Assembly (NCBI GenBank): GCA_935421135.1
Contig: OW285187.1
Location: 11,433,929-11,497,928 of the forward strand
Source: Bugulina stolonifera
Lineage: Eukaryota > Bryozoa > Gymnolaemata > Cheilostomatida > Bugulidae
Direction: 5' to 3'
Length of the DNA stretch: 64,000 bases
Made by a program: the position numbers and the translations under genes
Shown here: positions 12,101-19,799 of the stretch, piece by piece
Layout of the letters: each line of letters begins with the position of its first letter
How positions within the stretch are numbered: the stretch's first letter is position 1
Notes under the pieces: model-generated
Databases searched by the model: none
The model's input: the letters and a program-made list of their open reading frames with translations, nothing else
What the model was told of the DNA's origin: nothing

Positions 12101-13356
12101 ACTATGATCTTGCAGCAAAGACGCAAGTTATCTGTAAGGACATGAGTTCGAGTCCCGCCAATGACCTGAAGGTTTTCGTCCCAAAGAAGGTTTCCCTCCG
12201 TGCCATATTGGACTATAATAATATCCAGCACTAGGAGCTGTGGTGGCTCCTCGATTAGCTCTGCGATTGGGCAGCTACATTAAAGAATTGTGCTTGGCAC
12301 CATGGATATTATATTCATCAACTGCAGAGCAAATATGAGAGAAGTTAAGATACCCCTTGTCTCGGAGGTGAAGGCGCATCCTCTTCCCTTCCGCTACCTT
12401 TGCATGAGAACTTTTCTCAACTTATCAAATGTATATATACTAATACAATGCTATATGTGTTAGAATACTGTACCTTGAAAGCTGAGAGCTGTCTTCAAGG
12501 TTCCTCACAGTAAGATGAGTTAGATCTGAGGCTAATAGATGAATATCAGGAGGAATAACTCCACCTATCACCATGTGAGTAATTACATGGCCTATAGCCG
12601 CTCCCTTGATCTCATATATACTGTACCAAGATGTGGGTTTGTATCTCCAGTATTCACCAGGAAGACCCTCTCCTGAATGTCTGAACCAGACATTGTATTT
12701 TTCTACAGTAGGAATTACATGTTTGAGCAAGTACCACATGAAAAAGATGTGGAGAATACAACTATTGTGGACTCTACACCACAGACTCATCAAGTTACCC
12801 TCTCTCATTCCTTTGTTTCCATGAGGGGAAGGAAACAACGTTAGGATGAAAGTAGAATAGGGGTTAAAAAGAATAAGGGGCAGCATTGACGACCTCCATA
12901 TACACAGAGTCATAAAGGACTCCGCATCATGTGCACTACTTTTTATTTTGTTAAACCAATACTCATAAATTTATGATGATCACACAAGGAAGTAAATACA
13001 ATGAAGAAATGGATTGTAAGAAATCATACAGCATGCAGAGTATATAGTTCAGAGTATATAATATACAAATAGTTGCACATTAATAGAATACATCACAAAT
13101 GTATACAACACATTTGTAAGATTCCACTAATTCATGGACAATAAAATTAATAATGGTATTGGAAGTCAGTGTAAATTATATGAACAAGTAGGGGCATGTA
13201 GGGAAATTATGTAGTACAGCAGCACTCATGCTTAATCCATTTCTTCAATCTTACCTAAAAACTTGCCATAGATACTGTATACCGTCTTGTAGGCAACACG
13301 ACTTAGCATTTTCTAGCAGCAGTGTACTTGTACGTACACCTACATGACTTGCATAT
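1..13356 (-). CDS. LRR-ROC-COR-caspase fusion gene, disrupted, 3' end outside window
   Basis: Coding exons in transcript order (minus strand): 13255-13356, 12474-12773, 11140-11283, [10896-11030, decayed], 10206-10349, 9907-10050, 7991-8134, 6708-6851, 3930-5910, 3703-3792, 2781-2992, 2503-2667, 791-1018, 457-648 and <1-108. Each junction has GT-AG signals and matching phase, which joins the LRR, ROC-COR and caspase parts into one reading unit. By family knowledge, ROCO proteins use LRRs for sensing or dimerising and ROC-COR as a GTPase switch; caspases are Cys-His proteases of cell death. The product would be a GTPase-gated caspase, by inference. Three lesions (TGA at 5553-5555, one-base losses near 4905-4940 and near 968-978) interrupt this copy. 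The start codon was not found. The most N-terminal exons are uncertain. Confidence 0.75.
184..240. repeat. 26-bp inverted repeat (hairpin) of SINE-tail type
   Basis: ATGTTATTTATGCAAG... pairs with ...CTTGCATAAATAACAT around a 4-base loop, with one mismatch. The arms resemble the SINE tail at 405-440, suggesting two SINE tails inserted head to head. Confidence 0.6.
301..440 (+). mobile_element. tRNA-derived SINE copy
   Basis: A box-B-like stretch (GGTTCAAAGCTC) follows a box-A-like TTGGCTCAGAGC, and the body CAGGGACTGG..CATGGAT..GACTGCTCAA matches a second copy at 11,386-11,530. It lies in an intron of the caspase region. Its AT-rich tail (AAATTCCTTACATAAATAA) resembles the arms of the hairpin at 184-240. 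Confidence 0.55.
457..648 (-). CDS. Caspase inter-domain linker and start of p10
   Basis: Continues the QACSG motif across the splice into RKDEGKRGVDI, then a Ser/Thr/Pro-rich linker and DNMLIIKSSFE, which matches the first strand of p10 (the A-x-S-T region of typical caspases). Acceptor TTGTTAG, donor GAAA|GTAAGT. The 5' end has two bases of a split codon, consistent with the upstream exon. Confidence 0.75.
791..1018 (-). CDS. Caspase p20 exon with catalytic His and Cys (one-base frameshift)
   Basis: The exon starts as DMLHIIKNEVKDRRHAD. After a one-base loss near 968-978 it continues as DYGTFWLCILSHGIDANYVF and ends VIIQACSG across the splice. His of SHG and Cys of QACSG are the catalytic dyad. 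The exon is 228 nt, whereas phases at both ends require 229, so a base is missing. Donor GGAG|GTAAGA. Confidence 0.85.
1020..2320. other. Intron of the caspase region, no gene seen
   Basis: Intron between the caspase exons at 791-1018 and 2503-2667. From about 1,070 to 2,170 it is less AT-rich than its surroundings and reads like an old inserted repeat, but I found no clear terminal repeats, coding frame or second copy in the window. Confidence 0.4.
2328..2375 (-). pseudogene. Partial duplicate of the caspase p20 exon end
   Basis: The stretch CCTCTGCTGTGACATC... and ..GTGACTTTAAACTTG matches 2500-2546, the 3' end of the p20 exon (codons for FKFKVSTWNDVKAQ) with its donor. It is a short diverged exon fragment, probably left by local tandem duplication. 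Confidence 0.55.
2503..2667 (-). CDS. Caspase p20, N-terminal exon
   Basis: Encodes RGRALIINNNKFLN, then RHGSEADVENLTNML and FKFKVSTWNDVKAQ. This is the first strand and helix of the caspase fold, with the conserved Arg of the R-x-G-S-E/D substrate pocket. Acceptor TTATAG|GTG, donor CACAG|GTAATA, phase 0 at both ends. Confidence 0.85.
2781..2992 (-). CDS. Acidic linker exon before the caspase domain
   Basis: A 212-nt exon with a run of aspartates (EDLSDLSDDDDDY) and a helical end (TSLAKITRLYLNTDK). An acidic, unstructured linker before a caspase unit resembles a cleavable prodomain, but no processing site is proven. It joins in phase 0 to the first p20 exon. Confidence 0.65.
3703..3792 (-). 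CDS. Linker exon between COR and caspase domains
   Basis: A 90-nt exon (acceptor GCATTAG, donor GCTT|GTAAGT) encoding a helical, charged linker (LNREDMESLQLAVDELRIEK). It takes one base from the ROC-COR exon and gives one base to the next exon, so phases agree on both sides. It has coiled-coil character. Confidence 0.65.
3930..5910 (-). CDS. Large exon: terminal LRRs, ROC GTPase and COR domain (TGA and frameshift inside)
   Basis: It reads LRRs (MSNLQQLKSL...), the connector RSPPFEVSKRGLPAIRQFY, then a ROC domain: P-loop GNTMAGKTS (G1) at about 5580-5610, G3-like LIDMGGQ at about 5425-5445 and G4-like THKD at about 5220. COR follows (NYLHDCGDVLRY near 4850). An in-frame TGA at 5553-5555 follows SLIKTLQ, yet homology resumes in the same frame (SDRKRILTKRSSDAKVDE). 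The frame stops at 4905 while COR continues in another frame. The length of 1981 nt is one base short of the 1982 required by the exon phases, which supports a one-base loss. Donor is T|GTAAGT. Confidence 0.85.
6031..6072. repeat. 18-bp hairpin in an intron
   Basis: GTCAATTATCCACAGCTA is followed by a 5-base spacer and its reverse complement with one mismatch. No role is evident; it lies in the intron between the ROC exon and the first upstream LRR exon. Confidence 0.55.
6708..6851 (-). CDS. LRR exon of the array (144 nt), next to the ROC exon
   Basis: Two LRRs (MSRLNKLEKLGLSNNDFS..., SLRELDMGSCRLIHLPE), TGTAG|C acceptor, AG|GTCAGT donor, phase 2-2. It splices in frame to the LRR start of the large ROC-COR exon (T|ATG at 5910). 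Confidence 0.8.
7991..8134 (-). CDS. LRR exon of the array (144 nt)
   Basis: Two LRRs (MSKLNKLEKLVISDNDFS..., SLRELYVSRCRLTHLPE) between a TTTAG|C acceptor and a GTCAAT donor, phase 2-2. The donor (AAAG|GTCAAT) is weaker than the GTCAGT of the other units. Confidence 0.8.
9141..9866. mobile_element. hAT-type MITE inserted in the LRR array
   Basis: The ends are TGGAGGTGGAACGA and the inverse of TAGAGGTGGATCGA, with TCTCG-rich subterminal repeats. Flanking 8-mers are GTATTGTG (9133-9140) and GTATTGCA (9867-9874). The same intron position is uninterrupted in the units at 7,950, 10,170 and 11,095, giving paralogous empty sites. There is no transposase, so it is non-autonomous. Confidence 0.75.
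9907..10050 (-). CDS. LRR exon of the array (144 nt)
   Basis: Two LRRs (MSKLNKLEKLDISNNLFS..., SLRELDMSNCKLTRLPE), phase 2-2 with the same splice sites as its neighbours. A hAT-type MITE (9141-9866) sits 40 bp from its donor end, inside intron sequence shared with the other units. Confidence 0.8.
10206..10349 (-). CDS. LRR exon of the array (144 nt)
   Basis: Two LRRs (MSKLSKLEKLMISDNDFS..., SLRELYMNSCRLIHLPE). The acceptor is ATGTAG|C, the donor AG|GTCAGT, phase 2-2. It is nearly identical to the exons at 9907-10050 and 7991-8134, including flanking intron sequence, which indicates recent tandem duplication of an exon plus part of its introns. Confidence 0.8.
10896..11030 (-). pseudogene. 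Decayed LRR exon (acceptor lost)
   Basis: The LRR reading (KLNKLEKL..., NDFSSNGVPDIFASM, LTHLPER) and the GTCAGT donor are intact. The 5' boundary is not: the usual TGTAG|CATGTC acceptor is replaced by sequence near 11,030-11,045 in which a TGA lies in frame just before the repeat. It is probably skipped in splicing. Because all array exons are phase 2-2, skipping would keep the frame. Confidence 0.6.
11140..11283 (-). CDS. LRR exon 1 of the array (144 nt, 48 codons)
   Basis: The exon encodes two leucine-rich repeats (ISGLENLEELVLSDNDFS..., then VSLRELDMYSSRLTHLPGR) between a TTGTAG acceptor and a GTCAGT donor, phase 2 at both ends. It is the most divergent member at its N-terminal half (ISGLENLEELV instead of MSKLNKLEKL), as expected for the first unit of the array. 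Confidence 0.75.
11386..11530 (+). mobile_element. tRNA-derived SINE, second copy
   Basis: Shares the body CAGGGACTGGTATTTTCATGG...ACTGACTGCTCAA with the copy at 301-440, preceded by a tRNA-like segment with a CTTCAAACCCC box B. It lies in the intron upstream of the first LRR exon. Confidence 0.5.
11585..11750. repeat. Trinucleotide-rich microsatellite (CTA/CTG)
   Basis: Degenerate run of ACT, GCT and ACTACTACTGCTGCTG units. It produces an artificial Ser/Val-rich open frame on the minus strand. Confidence 0.8.
12065..12310 (+). mobile_element. tRNA-derived SINE with class II tRNA-like head
   Basis: The head carries box A (TCCGAGTGGTCTAGCGC) and box B (GAGTTCGAGTCCC) at class II (Leu/Ser-like) spacing. 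The 5' and 3' ends do not pair as an acceptor stem, so it is not a working tRNA. An unrelated body follows to about 12,310. Confidence 0.6.
12474..12773 (-). CDS. N-terminal exon of unknown domain preceding the LRR array (100 codons)
   Basis: A 300-nt exon with a GTGTAG acceptor and a TTTCAAG|GTACAG donor, phase 2 at both ends like the LRR exons. The peptide is rich in aromatic residues (WFRHSGEG, EYWRYKPTSWYS) and ends with the hydrophobic, LRR-like pattern DLTHLTVRNLEDSSQLS. It probably forms a cap or an N-terminal domain before the repeats. I do not recognise the family; no CARD, death or TIR signature is visible. Homology to other ROCO proteins of the same genome would settle it. Confidence 0.5.
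13255..13356 (-). CDS. Candidate upstream exon of the ROCO-caspase gene (34 codons)
   Basis: A 102-nt open segment lies between a TATACAG acceptor and an AG|GTAAGA donor, phase 2 at both ends, so it splices in frame to the 12474-12773 exon. The peptide matches nothing I recognise. Support is splice signals and phase only, and a chance exon of this size is possible. The true 5' end may lie further right, where LINE debris begins near 13,897. Confidence 0.35.
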
Positions 13357-13359
13357 CTG

Positions 13360-13896
13360 TATATAAAACAAAATAATATTAGACCATTAGAACACAGAAT
13401 TCTTCAATCTGGCCACCATGTCCCTTCATTTGAGTACATAAGCTTGACATTATATACTGTATGTAGTACAGATTAGAATGAATGGCAGTAAATCTGTATG
13501 TAGCCTAGAGGATATGCGAGTTGAAGATCCTACTGGATTACTGGTGACGATGATGATTTAACAAAATATCCAATTACATATTAATATATAGGCCTACTAC
13601 ATATTAGCCTACATATATTGACTTTGACAGAAAATATTATAATAAATTAAAAAATCTATGTCTATGATCTATGGCCATTCCAATTTTAGTTGTGTTTTCT
13701 GTTTCCTGTGAACTTCCAGCATTTTCAAAAGTATTGAATTAGCATTTGGGATGAGTCTTAATTTAATTAATTTAAAATTTTGAAAACAGTAGGAATAAAT
13801 TTGATTAATATGAAGCAAAAATCTAGCACAACAATATACAGCAGATGTTGGTAACACTGACAAATATGTGCACTCAGTTTTTATAGAATAGGGACT
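13360..13896. other. AT-rich stretch without a recognised gene
   Basis: Between the most upstream candidate exon and the LINE remnant. Open frames on either strand are short and carry no recognisable motif. It may hold the missing first exon and promoter of the ROCO gene, but nothing can be assigned. Confidence 0.4.
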
Positions 13897-14970
13897 TTTT
13901 GTAGACAATCAACATGGTTTTCGTCTGCATAGATCATGTGAGACTCGGTTGAGACATACTCTTGGGTACATAGCTCATCTTTATGAAAAAACCGTTAACC
14001 TGATTATTTTAGGTTTTTCGAAGGAGTTTGACTCCGCATGTCATTTTTAAACTACAGAACACTGGTCTAAATAAGAAATTAGTTTAATGGGTTAAAAACT
14101 TTCTTATAGATAGACTACGATTTGGGGAAATTGAAGGACAAAAATCCAGTAAAACACCTGTAGCTTCTGGGACACCACAAGGTTTAGCGTTGGGCCCACT
14201 TCTTTTCTTAGTCCACATTAATGAATTGCCAGACCTGTTTAAATCTCAATGTCCCTTATTTGCTGATGATGTAATAATTTATAATACTACTGAAAATATA
14301 GCGGTTCTTAAGGAAAACTTAATTTCAGTGGAGGCAGATGAAATTTAACGTATCAAAGGTCGTTTTTCTTCAGGTTAGCGTACAAAGGAAGGAACACTCT
14401 GGTTACAGCTTTTGAGAAAGTCCACATACAAAAGTTGACTCTTGTCTCAATCTTAGGTTGCAACGCCAGTCAAACTTGAAATGGGATAAGCATATTGAGG
14501 AAATGACAACTAGATAGACTCAAAGAATTGCTTTACTTCGCCGAGTCCTTAAGTTTGCTGATACCCCCACAAGAATGATAGCATGTTTTTCATTTACAAG
14601 AAAAATTTTAGAATTTACTTCTCAGGACACCTACTAAAAGACCCAGATGTAAAAACTTGAAAAGGTGCAAAATAAAGTTCTTAATTTCATTTTTAGAATC
14701 AAAGGGCAAACAGGTTTTACAAAGTTGAGGAAGCATACAAATTTTTAGTCTCTAAAAGAGCGCAGAGAGGATGGGAGACTCAGGCCCTTTGCAAAATAAT
14801 TGAGTGAAGAAATTGAGCCAGTTTTTCGATATGACCTGGATAAAAGGCAAAAGAGAAATACTTCCACTCGATACATACGAACTAATGTTTTTTTATTAAA
14901 ATCCTTCTGGCCTATAACGTTACGAGACACAAGGCAATATATTCATATTGTCAAAAACCCGAATCATTAA
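13897..14970 (+). mobile_element. Decayed LINE reverse transcriptase
   Basis: Frames joined across stops and shifts give NQHGFRLHRSCETRLRH, FSKEFDSA, VASGTPQGLALGPLLFL and the catalytic LFADDVIIY box at about 14,255. A C-terminal segment ends with a PITLRD motif. This is the order of a non-LTR retrotransposon RT. Many lesions make it non-functional; 5' truncated. Confidence 0.85.
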
Positions 14971-15076
14971 CATTCGCAAATAATCTATATTTACAAACAC
15001 AAACGATAATCTGAACTACAAGGTAATAATTCTAAGGTGAACAATAAAACATAAGCTTAAATAACTATGCAATCTG

Positions 15077-15559
15077 TGTTGTAATGGAATTTGGGAGTTT
15101 TGGGTTATCCGTTATAACAGTTATTTGGAGTAAAAATACTTCGGACTCACCAGCTGTACGTAGTCTGTAGAGGTAGTATGCTGTCTGTAAGTCCTGCCGT
15201 CAGCGCTTTGATCTCTGATGTAGTAAGCTGCGTGATGTAGATTCTGTTTCTGTAGACTAGAATGTAGCGGTGTAGACTCTATTTCATGATCTACAACAAG
15301 ACAGTGGTTCCGCATTCATGCATATGTATATGTCCTTGCTCTTTAGTACGCATTAATATGAGTTACATAGTAGCATACATCCATTTACGCTCTACATGCT
15401 GCACAATGTTGCAGTTTACTTTAATTTTAAATGTTTTTTTGTGCTTTATTGGTTTTTAATGTGGTTTCCTGTTTTGTAGTTTTCCGGTCATTTTTTCGTT
15501 TTCCTGTAGCTTGCGTGTGTACATGTAGACGCCTATATCATTGCACACTCGTGTCACTG
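15077..15559 (+). mobile_element. Truncated LTR copy
   Basis: Begins TGTTGTAATGG and aligns with the solo LTRs at 16686-17399 and 57694-58427 through ..GTGTCACTGT, then stops where LINE sequence begins. The 3' third is missing. Confidence 0.65.
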
Positions 15560-16615
15560 TCATTTTTCTTCCTTAAGATCTCGAATGGTTCGCGGGAGGA
15601 AGCTATTGTGGAATAACGAACTGTTTGTGCGGAATGTGGCATGGAGTCCATGAGTCTGGGATCTGGTGGCCATTGTGGTGAGTGGTTTGTTGATGATATT
15701 ATCATAGGAGGCTGACAGAGAAGGGTGGTGCTCTTCCTTCGCTAGGATGCGCATCAGAAGATTCACTCTTTGGTTTTTTCTTCTCTTATGCAGTGGGACA
15801 AGACCAAGTTTGGTTTTCACTTCTTCTATACCAAACCTCCCCTTGATATTTGCAATGAATCTCACCGCTTGGTCCTGCAGCAGCTCAATACTGGAGATTT
15901 CTTGTTTGCAACTAGGATCCCAAGCAGCTGCTGCATACTCAAGATGTGGGAGACAAAGCGTTTTGTAGGCTAGTAATTTAGCCTTCCTAGGAGCCCAGAA
16001 AAGTGCCCTCTTTACCATTTCCAGTTGCTGTTTTGTGGTCATCAATTTCCACTGAATGTGAGCGGTAAACTTCATGTCAGCTTGGATTATGACCCCCAGA
16101 TATCGGACTTCGTCAACAGTGTCTAGTAACTGCCCATCAAGTGAGTAGCTTGGAGAGAGGCCTTTGTTGTTGAACTGGATAATTTTACTCTTTTTTATGT
16201 TGAAGTCCATTCCCCGTCTAATAGCCCAGCCGCTCAATTCTTCCAGGTTTTTCTAGAACTCCAATGTGTCCTCATGGCAAGTGATAGCTTGGTACATTAG
16301 TGTGTCATCAGCAAATAGTGCGACTTTACAGTCCACTTCTTTTGGGAGATAATTTATAAAGATAAGGAACAATACAGGCCCGAGGACCGAGCCCTGGGGT
16401 ACACCGGAGGTGACTGGTAGTTTATCTGATTTTTTTGCCATTGAGAATCACACATTGGGTCCTTCCTAGCAAGAAGTCATATATCCATTGCTTTATGTAA
16501 TAATCTAGGCTATCAATACTAAACAGCTTCTCTATAAGTAGGGCATGAGGTACTCTATCAAATGCCTTCTTGAAATCAAGCACAGTTGTGTGAACACTGT
16601 GAATTCAATATCTAT
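15560..16615 (-). mobile_element. LINE fragment: RT and C-terminal region
   Basis: The minus strand encodes [26 protein letters not shown], a break, then SKIIQFN, DEVRYLGVII, KLLAYKTLCLPHLEYA and FLPRTIRDL, in the usual order of a jockey/CR1-like non-LTR element. Upstream, DFKKAFD is readable in another frame. Frame breaks near 16,250 and 16,440 show decay. It is 5' truncated. Confidence 0.9.
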
Positions 16616-16685
16616 AAATGAGCAACATTACTTACACTTTCCTAAGTTAAAGTAGGCCTATATCCTACAACTATAATGATAAGAG

Positions 16686-17399
16686 TGTTATAACTAAAAT
16701 TGGAGGTTTTGGTATTGTCAGTTATAACATTTAACTGGAGCCAAAGTACTTAGTATGTAGTGGTAGTACGCTGTCTGTAGGTCCTTTTGTCAGCACCTTG
16801 ATCTCCAATGTAGTAAGCTGTGTGGCGTAGGTTCGGGCTCTGTGGTCTAGGATGTGATGGTGTCGACTCTATTCCAAGGTCTACAACGAGTTAGTTGCTC
16901 TGCATATATCCTTACTCCTTAGTACGCATTGATATGAGTTACTGGTTAGCATACGATCCACCTACACTCCACATGCTCCACACTGTTGTAGTTTAGTTTA
17001 GTTTTTAGTGTTTTTGTTTTAGTGTTTTATTGGTTTTTATTTGGTTTTCTATTTTGCAGTTTTTCTTTCATTTTCGTGTTTTCCACTAGCTTATACATTT
17101 TGATAATATGTACGTGTAACGTCTATGTAGTCGTCCACTCTTGTCACTGTGTGACTTATCTACAGGTATGTCGACAGTCTATACTGCCGTTTCTCCATGC
17201 CTCATTTTCACAGTCCACTCTAGGTATCTGTCTATCTATCTCTCTACTGAGACTACTCTACAGTGTAGGTACTCCTCTCATATATATACCTGTCCTATCT
17301 ACAGTCAGCCAATCAATTTTAGTGAGGAGCTATATTCTCTCAAGTGCGCAAGAGTGGACAACTCTTAAATATACTAATTGTCACTATTTACATGCAACA
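16686..17399 (+). mobile_element. Solo LTR (TG...CA, 4-bp TSD)
   Basis: The 714-bp unit starts TGTTATAACTAAAATTGG and ends ATGCAACA, flanked by AGAG at 16682-16685 and 17400-17403. It has no internal retrotransposon region on either side. A near-identical copy is at 57694-58427. Confidence 0.8.
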
Positions 17400-17604
17400 A
17401 GAGTCTATAAATAATATTAACCATGACTATTTCAATCAATGTCTAGAAATATATATATAACTGTTACTGATCAGTAAGTCAAGATGACTCTTTGGCAATA
17501 ATTGACAACCAAAGAGACAAGAGTTTAATATACTAGGAAATGTCCGAAATACTATTATACTTCACTATGGATGACAACCATAGTCCACAGAGTAATGATA
17601 ATAA

Positions 17605-18000
17605 TTATAATAGAATACTATGATCATTGCACAGAGATATTGATAGAGATAACCATAGAACCATAGGTAATTTCATAACTCTATAAATAATAATGGGTAA
17701 TTCTATGGAGATGACTCTATGCATAGTGTTTGGAACATGATTTGATAGAGTTACCTCTATGGTTTGGAATACCAAACCCATAGAGGTAGGTAGGTAGGAA
17801 TATCTACCTCTATGACCAAACCATAGAGTTACCTCTCTGTACCAAAGGGGTATATAAGGGGTAATATACCCCTTTGCCAATGATAATATACTATCATTAT
17901 CATTGCCTTTGCTCTGTACCAAAGGGGTATATACCCCTTTGCTCTGTACTAAACTCCATAGAGTTACCTCTATGCTAAACTCTATGACAACAACGATGCC
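17605..18000. repeat. Palindrome-rich block
   Basis: Repeated short motifs occur in both orientations: ATAGAGTTACCTCTATGG and its complement, ACCCATAGAGGTAGG, and the perfect palindrome AAAGGGGTATATACCCCTTT near 17,923. The block could fold into several alternative hairpins. An open frame of 151 codons here is a by-product of the repeats. Confidence 0.7.
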
Positions 18001-18059
18001 ATCGCATTCTACCTTCTGCGCAAGAAAAAGGCAGCATGTAGCGTTTGCTCCATGACACA

Positions 18060-19440
18060 TAAGACCAACAGATGTATTCTACATATATGTCTATGATACA
18101 ACGGGTACACTTAATGCTTAGAGCGTAGAGTATTAGGTAATGGAATTTTCTTTTCCGGTCGTCGAAAGTGCAACTCGGGGAAAACTTAGTACAGTACTAT
18201 CTTTGCTTAGTATTTAGAAATATGGTGCAACCATAGAGCTGCAAGGCAACTCAATAATATGAGTGTGACACTGCATGCAGTGGTTATATCCAAAAGTTGC
18301 GTCCATTTCCCTGTGGTACCTCTACCTGTCAGGTTTCCAGGTTTTACATGCCTCCCGGTTTTATAGGCACATCCACTGATCCAGGCCGCTTTTCTTTACT
18401 TTTAAACCTCCCTGTTCCCTCCAGCTTTTTGTTTTACAACATACATAAGGAATTTTCAACAATGTTTTAGTTTTGATGAGAATTAGCAGTGAGTAGAGTA
18501 TTGTATGATTATGAATATCATCCCCAATCATGCAACTTTTTTTATGTATTTGTTGAAAATTTGTATAGAAATTTAATTAATTTTCTACTCTTTAATTTGA
18601 AACTGAATATTAATTCAAACTTGAAACAAAGAGGAATAGGGGAAAGGGGCTTTAAAGGTTGTATATTATATTACTATGGAATTTACGGTGTACGATGTGC
18701 ACCTTGGGTACTCACCAGTTATTAACAAAGCTTGTCAAAAATATTAAAATTCACACAGCTTCCAAGCTAATTTGTTTATTCAAATAACAAATAAGCATAC
18801 TAAACTTGCAATTAGCTCAACGTAAATTGCCTGAAAGTCTCCTCAATTGAAGTTATTAGGATTATGAAGTTGCGATTTCGGTTAAAGACTTACGCTCTGC
18901 ACACATGTTATGTTTACATTTTAAAAGAGTTACAGCTGTGATAAACCAACCATAATTTATTTACCTCTAGAATAAAACTTCTATTCTTGTAGTTGGTAGG
19001 CTATAATTAAAAATGAAGTCTTTACTATTTCATAATGATAATAAATAAATTGCAATAAAGCCCACATTTTGGTGAAAATACTCGACACATTTCTCTTTAC
19101 ACGAAACTTTCTTGTGCAACATCTACATGTAATGCTCATGTGATAGTAAGGATTCTGCTGGTAGGTGACCTGCTGAAACAGACCTTAATGAATAAAACTA
19201 ATGGTCTAAAACCTGGGTTACTTCACATGAGTTTGCCATAGCAAGTAACTATTAGCAATGTGATTTGCTACTATTTCTATGTCACCAAACTTTACTAATA
19301 CAATAATATTAGTAGCGTGCAAACTAATATTAATACACTACTGGGCCCACTACCGGCTTATATAGAACTCCTGATGTAACCTTTAGAGGTTCCTAGTACA
19401 TGCCCACAACAACTACTTGTTGAGTTCTTCCAGTGAGAAA
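18060..19440. other. No recognised feature
   Basis: AT-rich non-coding stretch. I see no splice-flanked coding segment, RNA gene or terminal repeat. Confidence 0.4.
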
Positions 19441-19454
19441 TTGCCAAATCCATT

Positions 19455-19720
19455 TTACAATTTTTTATTTAGCTTTGCTTCAATTAATTTTTCAATTAGA
19501 ATTGAGTGGACTACTTTAGCAATAGCTTTAGGAAAATCCATTACTGAAGCATGCACTACATGACCTTTGTCGACTTCTCTCATTAGACCATGCACAACAG
19601 TGGCAAGTTGTGTAGTGCATGATAGTCTAGTCCTAAAAATCTGCTGGAAGTCTTTCAAGTGACTATCCAAGTCAAGATTAAAATCATTTATGTAACTTAC
19701 AACAAAGACACTGGTCGATA
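19455..19720 (-). mobile_element. LINE reverse transcriptase fragment
   Basis: A minus-strand frame reads FRTRLSCTTQLATVVHGL, DFPKAIAKVVHSILIEKL, matching the QxGFRxxxSCTTQL...LDFSKAFDxVxHxxLLxKL block of non-LTR RTs. Key residues are changed (FPKAIA), so it is decayed. Confidence 0.75.
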
Positions 19721-19799
19721 GTTAGAAGGCAAAGCTCATGGGCCTTTTTTTGTGGATGGGGATCACATTGGCGCTTATCCAGAATCCAACAGATACTAA

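Noticed and set aside
17605..18060. 151-codon open frame on the minus strand
   Set aside because: It is read entirely from the palindromic TAGAGGTA repeats; no protein features.
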